Shown here in pieces: positions 17,424 through 27,767 of a stretch of 64,000 nt of DNA. A program made the position numbers and the translations under genes. Positions within the stretch are counted from its first letter, which is position 1, and the number at the start of each line of letters is the position of its first letter. Source of the DNA: Microbacterium sp. CGR2 (lineage in GTDB: Bacteria > Actinomycetota > Actinomycetes > Actinomycetales > Microbacteriaceae); contig NZ_RBHX01000001.1 in assembly GCF_003626735.1 (NCBI RefSeq), positions 744,001 through 808,000 of the forward strand, in the 5' to 3' direction. Below the pieces are notes generated by a model. That model searched no databases. It was not told the origin of the DNA and worked only from the letters and a program-made list of their open reading frames with translations.

Positions 17424-18293
17424 TCAGCGGTACGCGGCCACGACCTGTGCCACCGCGGCGCGCTCGGCCTCCGTCGGCTCGGCGATCGCCATCCGGCAGT
17501 GCGTGTCCACGACATCGAGGACGCGATACGCCTCCTTCATCCGCGCCATGTCGCCGCCGATGAGCGACACCACGTCGTCGACCGCGTCCTGGGCGGCGGC
17601 GATCGCGAGCGTTTCTCCGGAACGCCCGGCATCCGCCAGCGCCCGGAACGGCTTCGGCGTGACGGAGGAGACCCCCGAGACCACACCCTGCGCACCGACC
17701 TCGACCGCCGCGATCAGATCACGGTCGGCTCCGGTATAGAGCTCGAAGTCGGCGGGCACCGCGGCCCGGTAGGCGGCGATGTCGCCGAGCGAGAGTTCGC
17801 TGATCTTCGCACCGACGACGTTCGGCAGCGCCGACAGACGCACCAGCAGCTCGGGCGACACCGGATTTCCACTTCGGGCCGGGTAGATGTACACGTACAG
17901 CCGCCCGTCGCCGACGGCATCCGACACCGCGCGGTAGTACTCGAAGATGGCGTCGTCCGCGGACGGAAGGTAGTACGGGGTGAGGGCGGCGAACTCCGTG
18001 GCGCCCAGCTCTCGCGCGGTGCGGGTCAGACGCACGGCCTCGAACGCGCTCGGTCGCCCGACATGAACGATCACGCGCATCCGGTCCTTCAGCTCGTCGA
18101 GTGCGGCCCCGACCAGAGCCGCGAACTCCTCAGCATCCACAGCGGGGAACTCGCCTGTGGTGCCGAGGACGAACGCCCCCTCGTTACCCGACTTGCCGAC
18201 GAACCGGAAGATCGCACGCGACCCCTCGAGATCGAGGGTCCCGTCGCGGTGGAACGCAGTGGGGACGGCGGTCAGGATGTCGTAGCGGGTCAC
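17424..18293 (-). CDS. Dihydrodipicolinate synthase (DapA) family lyase/dehydratase
   Basis: A 289-residue class I aldolase-like TIM barrel. The GTTGEFPAV loop binds the substrate carboxylate, YVYIYPARSGNP carries the conserved tyrosine, and VVGAKIS holds the Schiff-base lysine. Linkage to a tricarboxylate transporter rather than lysine genes indicates a catabolic member, such as a 2-keto-3-deoxy sugar-acid aldolase or a dehydratase. The GTG start overlaps the TctA stop by four bases, so the transporter and enzyme are translationally coupled. It converges on the RsbW-like gene. Confidence 0.85.
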   Translation of the reverse strand: MTRYDILTAVPTAFHRDGTLDLEGSRAIFRFVGKSGNEGAFVLGTTGEFPAVDAEEFAALVGAALDELKDRMRVIVHVGRPSAFEAVRLTRTARELGATEFAALTPYYLPSADDAIFEYYRAVSDAVGDGRLYVYIYPARSGNPVSPELLVRLSALPNVVGAKISELSLGDIAAYRAAVPADFELYTGADRDLIAAVEVGAQGVVSGVSSVTPKPFRALADAGRSGETLAIAAAQDAVDDVVSLIGGDMARMKEAYRVLDVVDTHCRMAIAEPTEAERAAVAQVVAAYR

Positions 18294-19939
18294 TTCTTGT
18301 TCTCCTTGGAGTTCTTGCGGGACGTGCGGCGGGTGGGCGCTTCGACGTTGCGGACGGTCGAGGTGAGCAGGTCGGGGTCGGCGGCGAGTTCACCGTGCGC
18401 CTTCTCGATCTGCACGACGCTCTCGGTGTGGAGGATCGAATCCGCCAGCGCAGCCCGCTCGGCCCGCGGCCTTCGCGCGGCACGGATCGCCGGCATCACG
18501 ATCGACAGGATCGCCAGTGCGAGCAGGATGATGGCGATCGGGCTGACCACCTCGAAGAACGGCCGCGTCGGCAGGATGGCCAGCGTCCTGGCGAGGTTCT
18601 CCTCGGCGAGCGGGCCGAGGAGAAGCCCGAGCACGACGGGGCCGGCGGGGACCTGCATGCGCTTGAACAGCACGCCGATCACACCGAAGACCAGCATCGT
18701 CACGACCGTGGAGAGGCTGTTCGACGTGGCATAGGTGCCGATGATGCAGAAGATCAGGATGCCGCTCCACAGATACGGTTGCGGCACGTCGAGAAGCTTC
18801 ACCATGCCCTTCATGCGCACGAGGCTCAGCACCAGCGACAGGATCGTCGCGACCAGCATGATCCCGACGATCGACACGACGAGGTCGGGCCGGTTGGTGA
18901 AGAGCGTCGGGCCCGGCGTGATGCCCCAGATGATCATGGAGCCGATCATCACCGCCATGACCGAGTCGCCGGGAATACCGAGCGCCATGGTCGTGGTGAG
19001 CGATCCGCCGAGGGTCGCGCTGGATGCGGTGTCACTGGCCGCGACGCCCTCGATCGAGCCCTTCCCGAACATCTCGGGATGCTTCGAGACCTTCCGCGCA
19101 CGCTCCCAGCCGATGAGTCCGGCGATGTCTCCGCCGGCGGCCGGGATGAGCCCCACTCCGAGGCCGACCGCACCGCCGACGGCGGTCGCGCGTCCGCTCT
19201 GCTTCAGCTCCGAGCGGTTCGGCCACCAGCGCCCGAGACTCGAGATCGGTCGCACGTTCGAGGCGCGATGAGTGAGCAGCTGATCGAACAGTTCCGCGAT
19301 ACCGAAGAGTCCGATGATGACCGCGATGAAGTTCACGCCTTCGACCAGTTCGAGCACGTCGAACGTGAAACGCTGGTCGGCGGTCGCGGCGTAGGTGCCG
19401 ACGGTGCCGAGCATCAGCCCGAAGAGCCCGGCGAAGATGCCCTTGAGCATCGACTTCGACGAGATGCCGATCATGATGGCGATGCCGAAGACGACGAGGG
19501 CGAACAGCTCCGGCGACTTGAAGTAGTCGCGGGCGAAGCTGGCGATGGGCACCGCGGCGACGGCGAACAGCACGAGCGAGGCGAGCATGCCGACGGCCGA
19601 GACGAGCGCGGAGATGGTGAGCGCCAGGCCGGCACGACCCTGCTTCGCCATGGGATAGCCGTCGAGGGTGGTGGCGATGGATGCCGGCGTGCCCGGGGTG
19701 TTGATGAGGATCGAGGGCACCCGGTCACCGAAGTTGGCGGCGACATAGATGGTCAGGAGTACCGCGAGTCCCTGCACCGGTTCGAGCGTCATGGTGAAGC
19801 CGGCGGCGAGCGCCACCGCCATCGTCGCGGTGATGCCGGGGAAGGCCCCGACCATGAAGCCGAGCACGAGCCCGACGAGCATGTACAGCAGGATGGAGAT
19901 GTCGAGGAGCGAGTTGAGCCCCTCCATGAGTGCGTTCAC
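18290..19939 (-). CDS. tctA: Tripartite tricarboxylate transporter, TctA large membrane subunit
   Basis: A 549-residue polytopic membrane protein with about twelve helices. GAFPGITATMAVALAAGFT near residue 30 is the TctA signature, with further Gly/Pro-rich repeats GLIPAAGGDIAGLI and ALGIPGDSVMAV. A hydrophilic ~70-residue C-terminal tail rich in Arg and Lys is longer than usual. The GTG at 19939 is chosen because it overlaps the TctB stop (GTGA) and starts just before the first helix. It forms the sodium- or proton-coupled channel fed by TctC. Confidence 0.9.
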   Translation of the reverse strand: MNALMEGLNSLLDISILLYMLVGLVLGFMVGAFPGITATMAVALAAGFTMTLEPVQGLAVLLTIYVAANFGDRVPSILINTPGTPASIATTLDGYPMAKQGRAGLALTISALVSAVGMLASLVLFAVAAVPIASFARDYFKSPELFALVVFGIAIMIGISSKSMLKGIFAGLFGLMLGTVGTYAATADQRFTFDVLELVEGVNFIAVIIGLFGIAELFDQLLTHRASNVRPISSLGRWWPNRSELKQSGRATAVGGAVGLGVGLIPAAGGDIAGLIGWERARKVSKHPEMFGKGSIEGVAASDTASSATLGGSLTTTMALGIPGDSVMAVMIGSMIIWGITPGPTLFTNRPDLVVSIVGIMLVATILSLVLSLVRMKGMVKLLDVPQPYLWSGILIFCIIGTYATSNSLSTVVTMLVFGVIGVLFKRMQVPAGPVVLGLLLGPLAEENLARTLAILPTRPFFEVVSPIAIILLALAILSIVMPAIRAARRPRAERAALADSILHTESVVQIEKAHGELAADPDLLTSTVRNVEAPTRRTSRKNSKENKK

Positions 19940-20454
19940 AGCGGAATCCTCAGGAGCATTCCGAACACGATGTAGACGAACGCCGTGACGGAGACGCAGT
20001 AGATGACGAGGCTCACCCAGCGGCGGTGGCCGTAGACGACCATCAAGGCGGCCATGAGCAGGGCTGCGGCGATCGGGAAGATCTCGATGCGGTAGCCGAA
20101 GAGGATCACGGAGCCCAGCGACCACAGGGCGATGAAGGCACCGGTGATCCCGAGAGTGGCGACGACGCGGACGTACCCGCCCGGCTGGATGCGCTCGAGA
20201 TCTTCCCGCCCGGGCGCCGGGCGGGTGAGGGCGACCGCGAGGATCGCGAGGGCGACGACGACGCCGCTGACTCCGATGACCATGGGCCAGAAGCGTGCGT
20301 CGATCTGGCCGGCCGCCGCCTCACGACGCAGCGGGATCTGCGTCGTGAGGAACAGGTATCCGGCGGTGAAGGCCAGAGCGGCGACGCCGAACGTGATCTC
20401 GAGCGGTCGCGAGGCAGGTGCCCCCTGATGCTCGTCCGGTACGGCGGCGTTCAC
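19936..20454 (-). CDS. tctB: Tripartite tricarboxylate transporter, TctB small membrane subunit
   Basis: A 172-residue protein with four predicted transmembrane helices and a short polar N-terminus, the normal size and topology of TctB. The IPLRREAAAGQIDARFWP segment after the first helix is the typical family stretch. A GTG at 20454 is used; longer frames run into the tctC gene. It lies between tctC and tctA with minimal spacing and is required for assembly of the transporter. Confidence 0.85.
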   Translation of the reverse strand: MNAAVPDEHQGAPASRPLEITFGVAALAFTAGYLFLTTQIPLRREAAAGQIDARFWPMVIGVSGVVVALAILAVALTRPAPGREDLERIQPGGYVRVVATLGITGAFIALWSLGSVILFGYRIEIFPIAAALLMAALMVVYGHRRWVSLVIYCVSVTAFVYIVFGMLLRIPL

Positions 20455-20462
20455 GGGATGCC

Positions 20463-21431
20463 TCAGCCCAGGAGGTCTTGGAACAGCGTGAACTGCTCGT
20501 CGACGTAGGTGGTCCATTCGGCCGAGTCGCGGTAGACGACCAGGTTTCCGGCATCCTTCTGGAACTGCTGGTACGCGTCGGAGTCGACGGCCTCCTTCAC
20601 GGCGGCCTCGAGCTTCTCCTTCACGTCGTCGGGCAGACCCTTCGGTGCGTAGATCCCGCCCCAGCCACCGAAGGCGACGTCCTCACCGAGGGCTTCTTCG
20701 ACCGTGGGAACGTCTGCGGCGTCGGGGTGCCGCTCACCGTGCATGACGCCGAGGATGCGGACTGCTTCGCCCTGCGCGAGCGCTTCTCCGAGTCCGGAGA
20801 CAGCGGCGACGGTCTCACCCGATGCTGCAGCCGCGACAGCGGTCGCGCCGCCGTCGTAGGGCACGGGGGTGAATTCGGCTCCGGTGGCTTCGCCGAGTCC
20901 GACGGTCGCGGCCTCCCAGATGGAACCGGCGCCGGAGTTCGCGACAGTCACGGCCCCCGACTCCGCCTGTGTGACGAGGTCTTCGAGGGACTCGATACCG
21001 CTGTTCGCGCCGACGGTGATGACGCCGGGGGCGAGCATGATCTGACCGAGCAGATCGAAGTTCTCGGGAAGCACGTCGGCGCTCTGAGTCGTGTTGAGCA
21101 TCGCGATCTCGACGGGCGCGAAGCCGATGACGTATCCGTCCGGGTCCTGAGAGCCGACGTACTCCATGGCGAGCGCTCCGGCAGCCCCGGGCATGTTCTC
21201 GGGGATGACGCTCACGCCGAGGATCTTCTCGAGCTCGGTGGCGAGGGCGCGCGAGGACAGGTCGGATCCCCCGCCCGGGTTGGCCTGGATGATCAGGCGG
21301 ATGTCCTTCTCGGGGAAGGACGACTCCGCGGTGTCACCCTCTTCGACCTTGGTGCAAGCCGACAGAACCAGAGCGGTGGCGGCGAGAGCGGCGATGGCGG
21401 CGGCCGCTCGAGTGATGCGCGTGCGGGGCAT
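20463..21431 (-). CDS. tctC: Tripartite tricarboxylate transporter substrate-binding lipoprotein TctC
   Basis: A 322-residue extracytoplasmic binding protein. The signal sequence ends in the lipobox LSAC (Cys26), so it is membrane-anchored outside the cell. The FPEKDIRLIIQANPGGGSD and PGAAGALAM segments are typical of the Bug/TctC fold, which captures di- and tricarboxylates or sugar acids. GAGGAG precedes the ATG at 21431. Its promoter overlaps the 28-bp palindrome at 21481-21508, so it is probably repressed by the GntR protein encoded at 22920. Confidence 0.9.
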   Translation of the reverse strand: MPRTRITRAAAAIAALAATALVLSACTKVEEGDTAESSFPEKDIRLIIQANPGGGSDLSSRALATELEKILGVSVIPENMPGAAGALAMEYVGSQDPDGYVIGFAPVEIAMLNTTQSADVLPENFDLLGQIMLAPGVITVGANSGIESLEDLVTQAESGAVTVANSGAGSIWEAATVGLGEATGAEFTPVPYDGGATAVAAAASGETVAAVSGLGEALAQGEAVRILGVMHGERHPDAADVPTVEEALGEDVAFGGWGGIYAPKGLPDDVKEKLEAAVKEAVDSDAYQQFQKDAGNLVVYRDSAEWTTYVDEQFTLFQDLLG

Positions 21432-21473
21432 CTTTGCTCCTCTACGTTGATCGACCGTGTTGTCGACATCGCG

Positions 21474-21508
21474 AGAATAGCAGTGTTGACTGTTAACAGT
21501 CAACACTG
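21474..21508 (-). promoter_or_regulatory. 28-bp perfect palindrome on the tctC promoter
   Basis: Positions 21481-21508 form a perfect palindrome with half site CAGTGTTGACTGTT. On the minus strand, TTGACT (21498-21503) and TATTCT (21474-21479) are 18 bp apart and could serve as -35 and -10 for tctC, with the palindrome filling the spacer. The same palindrome offers TTGACT for the opposite direction toward the P450. A related half-length site precedes the GntR gene. Confidence 0.7.
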
Positions 21509-21580
21509 GTACGACTAGCACAGATGGAGCTACATCGCCTCCCCCTGGAACGGTTTCGGGCAGGCTGGCACCGTGAAGGC

Positions 21581-22882
21581 ATGACAGATCTTCTGCGCGA
21601 TGACTCCCTGTCCCTGCTGACTCGCGGCTACGGTTTCGGCGCGCGCATCTGGCAGCGCGTTCACACCGGCGCACGGTCGGCTCCCATGCGCCTGCTCGGA
21701 CGCGAGGCCTTGTTCGTGCGGGGAGCCGAAGGCGTCAGTCTCTTCTACGACGAGTCGCGCATTCGCCGCCACGGCGCGATGCCGGCGTTCGTGCAGGAGA
21801 CGCTGTTCGGCCACGGCTCGGTGCACAGTCTCGACGGCGACGAGCACCGCCACCGGAAATCCACGTTCCTCGACGTGGCCTACGAAGACGCCCAGGTCGA
21901 ACGACTGACGCCGCACCTGGAGCGCGAGTGGCAGGCGGAGCTCGACGCGTGGGCCGACGGCACCAGCCAGCGCAGCGCCTACGACGCAGCCGTCGGCGCA
22001 CTGGGGCGCGCCATCATGCGCTGGGCGGGGCTGCCGGGGACCACCGCCGCCAAGACTCGTTGGGCGGAAAGACTCGCACAGGTCGTCGACGGCTTCGGCA
22101 CCCCCTACTCCCCGAGCTTCCTTATGGCGGTGTTGAACCGCGGTTGGTCCGACCGTCATGCGATGCACCTCATCGAGGCGGTGCGTGCGGGTGAGCTCGA
22201 AGCCACGGAGGGCACCGCTCTGCACGAATGGGCCTGGCACCGCGGAGAGGATGGCGCTCTGCTGTCGCCGCGACTCGCGGGCATCGAACTGCAGAACGTG
22301 CTGCGACCGACGATCGCGGTCGCGCGTTTCGTCGCCTTCGCGGCGAAGGAGCTGCACGACCGTCCCGAGTGGCGCGCACGGATCGCGGTCGAGACGGAAG
22401 AGCGTGGCGCGCTTGTCGGCGGCCCCCTGGCCACTGCCTTCGCGCAGGAGATCCGCCGTACGGCACCCTTCGTGCCGATGCTGCCGGGATGGGCGATCAC
22501 CGACATCGAGCTCGACGGTGAGCAGGTCTCCGCCGGCGGGCGGGTCGTGCTCGACATCCTCGGGACCGACACGGATGCGCGCTCGTGGCGGCACCCGGAG
22601 AAGTTCGACCCGGAGCGTTTCGTCGGCCTCGACGACTACGAGGCACTCCGGGTGTTCATCCCCCACGGCGGCGGCGACGTGGCCACCGGACACCGCTGCC
22701 CGGGCGAGAAGCTCGCGATCGCGGGTCTCGCCGCAGCGGTCGCCGCGATGAGCGACCCCCGCGTGACGATCCTCGACGACGGACTCGACGTGAATGAGAG
22801 GCGGCTTCCGACGAAGCCGCGGTCGGGCGGGCGCGTGCGCGCCGCGGGGGCGACCGGGGAATCCCGCTGCCCGTTCCACTGA
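21581..22882 (+). CDS. CYP152-type cytochrome P450 (fatty acid peroxygenase)
   Basis: A 433-residue haem protein. FIPHGGGDVATGHRCPGE is the haem-thiolate loop of the CYP152 branch, including its extended GGG insert. LRPTIAVARFVAF carries the arginine that replaces the usual acid-alcohol pair and binds the fatty-acid carboxylate. Such enzymes use hydrogen peroxide directly to hydroxylate or decarboxylate fatty acids without redox partners. The ATG at 21581 is preferred over 21524 because the upstream residues do not look like the family N-terminus. It diverges from tctC across the palindrome and is followed by tandem repeats. Confidence 0.88.
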   Translation: MTDLLRDDSLSLLTRGYGFGARIWQRVHTGARSAPMRLLGREALFVRGAEGVSLFYDESRIRRHGAMPAFVQETLFGHGSVHSLDGDEHRHRKSTFLDVAYEDAQVERLTPHLEREWQAELDAWADGTSQRSAYDAAVGALGRAIMRWAGLPGTTAAKTRWAERLAQVVDGFGTPYSPSFLMAVLNRGWSDRHAMHLIEAVRAGELEATEGTALHEWAWHRGEDGALLSPRLAGIELQNVLRPTIAVARFVAFAAKELHDRPEWRARIAVETEERGALVGGPLATAFAQEIRRTAPFVPMLPGWAITDIELDGEQVSAGGRVVLDILGTDTDARSWRHPEKFDPERFVGLDDYEALRVFIPHGGGDVATGHRCPGEKLAIAGLAAAVAAMSDPRVTILDDGLDVNERRLPTKPRSGGRVRAAGATGESRCPFH

Positions 22883-22932
22883 GTCAGCGGTCCGGGGCGC
22901 GTCAGCGGTCGGCGTCGCGTCAGCGGTCCGCG
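22883..22932. repeat. Three imperfect 18-bp tandem repeats
   Basis: Units start at 22883, 22901 and 22919, each opening with GTCAGCGGTC. The third runs into the stop codon and last codons of the GntR gene. The array fills the short gap between the P450 and GntR 3' ends. Confidence 0.75.
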
Positions 22933-23579
22933 ATCTCGCTCAGCATTCGATCCCTGGCTCCGTCGAGGTGGGCCGACAGCACGGCGGCCGCCTCTGCCGG
23001 TTCACCGACGCGCATGACCTCCATGAGCCGCGCATGATCGGAGGCCGACTCGTGCAGATCCTCGTCGTGATTGATCGTGACCTCCAGGAGAGCGGCGAAG
23101 GTGGGTGAGTACTGATCCCACGCGCCATGCAGACGCGGATGGTCGGCGAGTGCGTAGATCTCGGAGTGGAACTCGAGGTCGGCTGTGACGAAGGCGGCGT
23201 GGTCACCGGCATCCGCTGCTTCGCCCATACGGGTGACGGCCGCAGCCATCGCCCCCCATCGCGCGTCATCCTCGACCCGCATCGCGCGAGACAACGCGAG
23301 TTGCTCGAGAGCGCCCCGCAGGCTGTAGAGCTGGTCGACATCGTCGCGCGTGAGACCGGTGATGTACACGCCGCGCGGGCGCTGCACCTCGACGAGCTTC
23401 TCGAAGCTGAGCTGGGTGAGCGCATCGCGGATAGGACCGCGGCTCACGGCGAACTCCTCGGCCAGCGCCTCTTCGGTGAGGCGGGCGCCCGGGGCGAGGT
23501 CTCCGCGCACGATCCGCTGCCGCAGCACCTGGGCCACCTGCGCGCCGAGGGATTCGCCCCGCTTGACGGTCTGGCTCAC
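22920..23579 (-). CDS. GntR family regulator, FadR/FCD subfamily
   Basis: A 219-residue regulator. Residues 10-75 form the GntR winged helix-turn-helix (RIVRGDLAPGARLTEEALAE, then SRGPIRDAL). The rest is an FCD ligand domain with the metal-binding pattern D-x3-H (DLEFHSEIY) and later His residues, usually binding a small carboxylate. The GTG start has AGGAGG six bases upstream. An operator-like repeat sits directly before it, related to the palindrome on the tctC promoter, so it most likely represses itself and the tct-lyase operon. Confidence 0.9.
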   Translation of the reverse strand: MSQTVKRGESLGAQVAQVLRQRIVRGDLAPGARLTEEALAEEFAVSRGPIRDALTQLSFEKLVEVQRPRGVYITGLTRDDVDQLYSLRGALEQLALSRAMRVEDDARWGAMAAAVTRMGEAADAGDHAAFVTADLEFHSEIYALADHPRLHGAWDQYSPTFAALLEVTINHDEDLHESASDHARLMEVMRVGEPAEAAAVLSAHLDGARDRMLSEIADR

Positions 23580-23588
23580 GGTGACCTC

Positions 23589-23605
23589 CTGTTAACTGTT
23601 GACAG
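23589..23605 (-). promoter_or_regulatory. GntR autoregulatory operator candidate
   Basis: CTGTTAACTGTTGACAG reads as TGTTAAC-T-GTTGACA, an odd-length inverted repeat built from the same TGTYRAC half sites as the 28-bp palindrome at 21481-21508. It lies between the gntR start codon and the hspR end. Confidence 0.6.
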
Positions 23606-23628
23606 GATACACACCTGGTGCCGACACT

Positions 23629-24057
23629 CTAGTCGCGGTCGCGCGGGTTCCAGAGCACGACGTCGGTGGAGCGGCGCATGCGGCGGCCGGACGCCATCGG
23701 GAAGACTCCCGCGGAACCTGCCGCGAACACCCGCACGCCCGGGCGGTTCTCGCGCTCCGCCCGCAGCGCGCTCTCAAGGGCCGAGATGCGGCCGCGCAGC
23801 ATCCGGTTCTCATCCTCGAGGTCGAGCAACCGCGCGATGGCGGGAAGGCTGACCCCCTCGGAGGAAAGATGGGCGACCTGTCGGAGCTGTTCGATGTTGC
23901 GGGTCGAGTAACGCCGCGACCCGCCGGACGTGCGCCCGGGCACGACGAGTCCGATCCTGTCGTACTGCCGCAGAGTCTGCGGGTGCATGCCCGCGAGCTC
24001 GGCCGCCACGGCGATCGCGAACACCGGGGTGTCGGCGTCGATGCCTCGCTCAGCCAC
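23629..24057 (-). CDS. hspR: Heat-shock repressor HspR (MerR family)
   Basis: A 142-residue MerR-like regulator. The HTH motif AAELAGMHPQTLRQYDRIGLV and SGGSRRYSTRNIEQL are characteristic of actinobacterial HspR. A coiled-coil segment (about residues 80-105) precedes a basic C-terminal tail. In actinobacteria, HspR binds HAIR sites with DnaK as co-repressor. It is last in the dnaK-grpE-dnaJ operon, so the repressor is autoregulated through HAIR motifs at 27671-27746. A GTG start at 24057 is used. Confidence 0.93.
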   Translation of the reverse strand: MAERGIDADTPVFAIAVAAELAGMHPQTLRQYDRIGLVVPGRTSGGSRRYSTRNIEQLRQVAHLSSEGVSLPAIARLLDLEDENRMLRGRISALESALRAERENRPGVRVFAAGSAGVFPMASGRRMRRSTDVVLWNPRDRD

Positions 24058-24090
24058 GGCACCCCACCCCCGCCCCGGTGTCGCGCATCG

Positions 24091-25074
24091 TCATCGTCGG
24101 GCCTTCGCCATCAGGTCGGCGCGAGGGTTCTCGGCAGGCTCGAGAGCATGGAACTTCTCGAGCGCTTCGCGGGCCGCTTCGTCGAGGTGCGTCGGCACGG
24201 CGACCTGGAGCTCGGCGAGCAGGTCGCCGGTGCCCTTCGACGTCGTGACACCGCGGCCCTTGACCCGCAGCACCCGCCCGGAGGGGGTGCCCGGCGCGAC
24301 GCGCAGCTTGACCACGTCGCCACCGAGCGTGGGCACCTCGATGGTTGCCCCGAGGGCGGCTTCCGTGAAGGTCACCGGCACGACGACGCGAAGGTTGAGA
24401 CCCTCGCGCGTGAACACCGGGTGCGGACGCACGGCGATCTGCACGACGATGTCGCCGCTCTCGCCGCCGTCGGGCGAGGGACGACCTCGCCCGCGCAACC
24501 GGATCTTCTGCCCATCGGCGACGCCGGCCGGGATCTTCACTTTGAACGGCTTGCCGTCTTCGCCCTGCAGAGAGATGGTCTCGCCCTGCACCGCGGTGAC
24601 GAAGTCGAGGGTCGTTCGGGCGGTGACATCGGCGCCCTTCTGCGGACCGCCGAAGCCCCGGTAGCCGCCGGACGTCTGCCCGAAGCGACCGGAGCCGAAA
24701 GTCCCGCCCTGACCCTGGTTGAACATCGCGAAGATGTCTTCGAAGTCGGCGTTCTGCGCCCGGCCCTGCTGACCGAATCGGCTGAACACGTCTTCGAAGC
24801 CGCCGGCGCCCGCGCGGCTCGCCGTGAAGCGGGCGCCCGAGCCCATCGCGCGGATCTCGTCGTATTCCTTGCGCTGGTCGGCGTCGGAGAGCACCGAGTA
24901 CGCCTCGCTGATCTCCTTGAACTTCGCCTCGGCCGCAGCATCCCCCTGATTGGAGTCTGGGTGATACTTGCGGGCGAGCTTGCGATACGTCTTCTTGAGA
25001 TCGGCGTCGCTGACGTCCTTCGCGACCCCGAGGGTCTTGTAGAAGTCCTTGTCGAACCAATCCTGGCTGGCCAT
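24091..25074 (-). CDS. dnaJ: DnaJ-type co-chaperone without zinc finger (CbpA-like)
   Basis: A 327-residue J-protein. The N-terminal J domain includes DFYKTLGV and the essential HPD in KYHPDSNQGD, followed by a Gly/Phe-rich linker (about residues 80-145) and two beta-rich client-binding domains. The cysteine-rich zinc-finger repeats of classic DnaJ (CxxCxGxG) are absent, so it is a type II, CbpA-like member. It activates DnaK ATPase. It lies between grpE and hspR in the heat-shock operon, with ATG start at 25074. Confidence 0.92.
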   Translation of the reverse strand: MASQDWFDKDFYKTLGVAKDVSDADLKKTYRKLARKYHPDSNQGDAAAEAKFKEISEAYSVLSDADQRKEYDEIRAMGSGARFTASRAGAGGFEDVFSRFGQQGRAQNADFEDIFAMFNQGQGGTFGSGRFGQTSGGYRGFGGPQKGADVTARTTLDFVTAVQGETISLQGEDGKPFKVKIPAGVADGQKIRLRGRGRPSPDGGESGDIVVQIAVRPHPVFTREGLNLRVVVPVTFTEAALGATIEVPTLGGDVVKLRVAPGTPSGRVLRVKGRGVTTSKGTGDLLAELQVAVPTHLDEAAREALEKFHALEPAENPRADLMAKARR

Positions 25075-25081
25075 CGATCCC

Positions 25082-25741
25082 CTACTCGGCAGGTACGGCG
25101 ACGACGACCTTCGCGGGACGCAACTCGATGTCACCGAGGCGGTAACCGACCTCGACGACCTCCAGCACCGTGGTCTTGTCGGTGCCCGGGGTGGGCTGCT
25201 GGAAGATCGCCTCGTGACGCTGAGGGTCGAACTCCTCGCCCTTCTCGCCGTACGAGACGACACCCAGGCGCTCCACGACGGCGCGCACCTTGCCGGCGAT
25301 CACGGCGAAGGGCGTACCCTCCACGAGGTCACCGTGCTGAGCCGCGCGGTCGAGGTCGTCGAGCACGGGGATGAGCCCCTTCGCGGCCTCACCCTTCGCA
25401 CGTTCGATCTCGACCTGGCGCTGCTCTTCCGTGCGTCGCCGGTAGTTGGCGTATTCAGCCTGGAGGCGCTTGAGGTCGTTGAGCAAAGTGGATTCGAGGT
25501 CAGCGAGGACAGCGTCTTCTGCTGCCGCCTCCCCGGTCTGCGTCGCACCGAGGATGTCGTCGACCGTGAGGTCTTCCGGCGCATCGGCGACAGGGCTCTC
25601 GTCGGAGCCCTCTGCCGCAGCGGCCTCGGTGGAGTCAGCGTTGCCGAGATCCGGCTGAGGGCCGGACGCCTGCGCGCCCGACCCCTCGCCCTGACCTTCG
25701 ACAGGCTCGGGGGCCTGATCGTCGAAGTTCTTGTCCGTCAT
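25082..25741 (-). CDS. grpE: Nucleotide exchange factor GrpE
   Basis: A 219-residue GrpE. An acidic, Ala/Glu/Asp-rich disordered N-terminal third is followed by the long dimerising helix (LKRLQAEYANYRRRTEEQR) and the C-terminal beta domain, with GVVSYGEKGEEFDPQRHEAI holding the conserved family motif. It exchanges ADP for ATP on DnaK. The ATG lies two bases after the dnaK stop codon, so the genes are tightly coupled. Confidence 0.95.
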   Translation of the reverse strand: MTDKNFDDQAPEPVEGQGEGSGAQASGPQPDLGNADSTEAAAAEGSDESPVADAPEDLTVDDILGATQTGEAAAEDAVLADLESTLLNDLKRLQAEYANYRRRTEEQRQVEIERAKGEAAKGLIPVLDDLDRAAQHGDLVEGTPFAVIAGKVRAVVERLGVVSYGEKGEEFDPQRHEAIFQQPTPGTDKTTVLEVVEVGYRLGDIELRPAKVVVAVPAE

Positions 25742-25743
25742 GG

Positions 25744-27746
<2,003 letters not shown>

Positions 27747-27767
27747 TGCTCAAGCCACGGTACGACG

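Noticed and set aside
18101..19975. Plus-strand frame opposite tctA and dapA
   Set aside because: It is antisense to genes with clear signatures and gives an Arg/Asp/Glu-rich translation without a fold.
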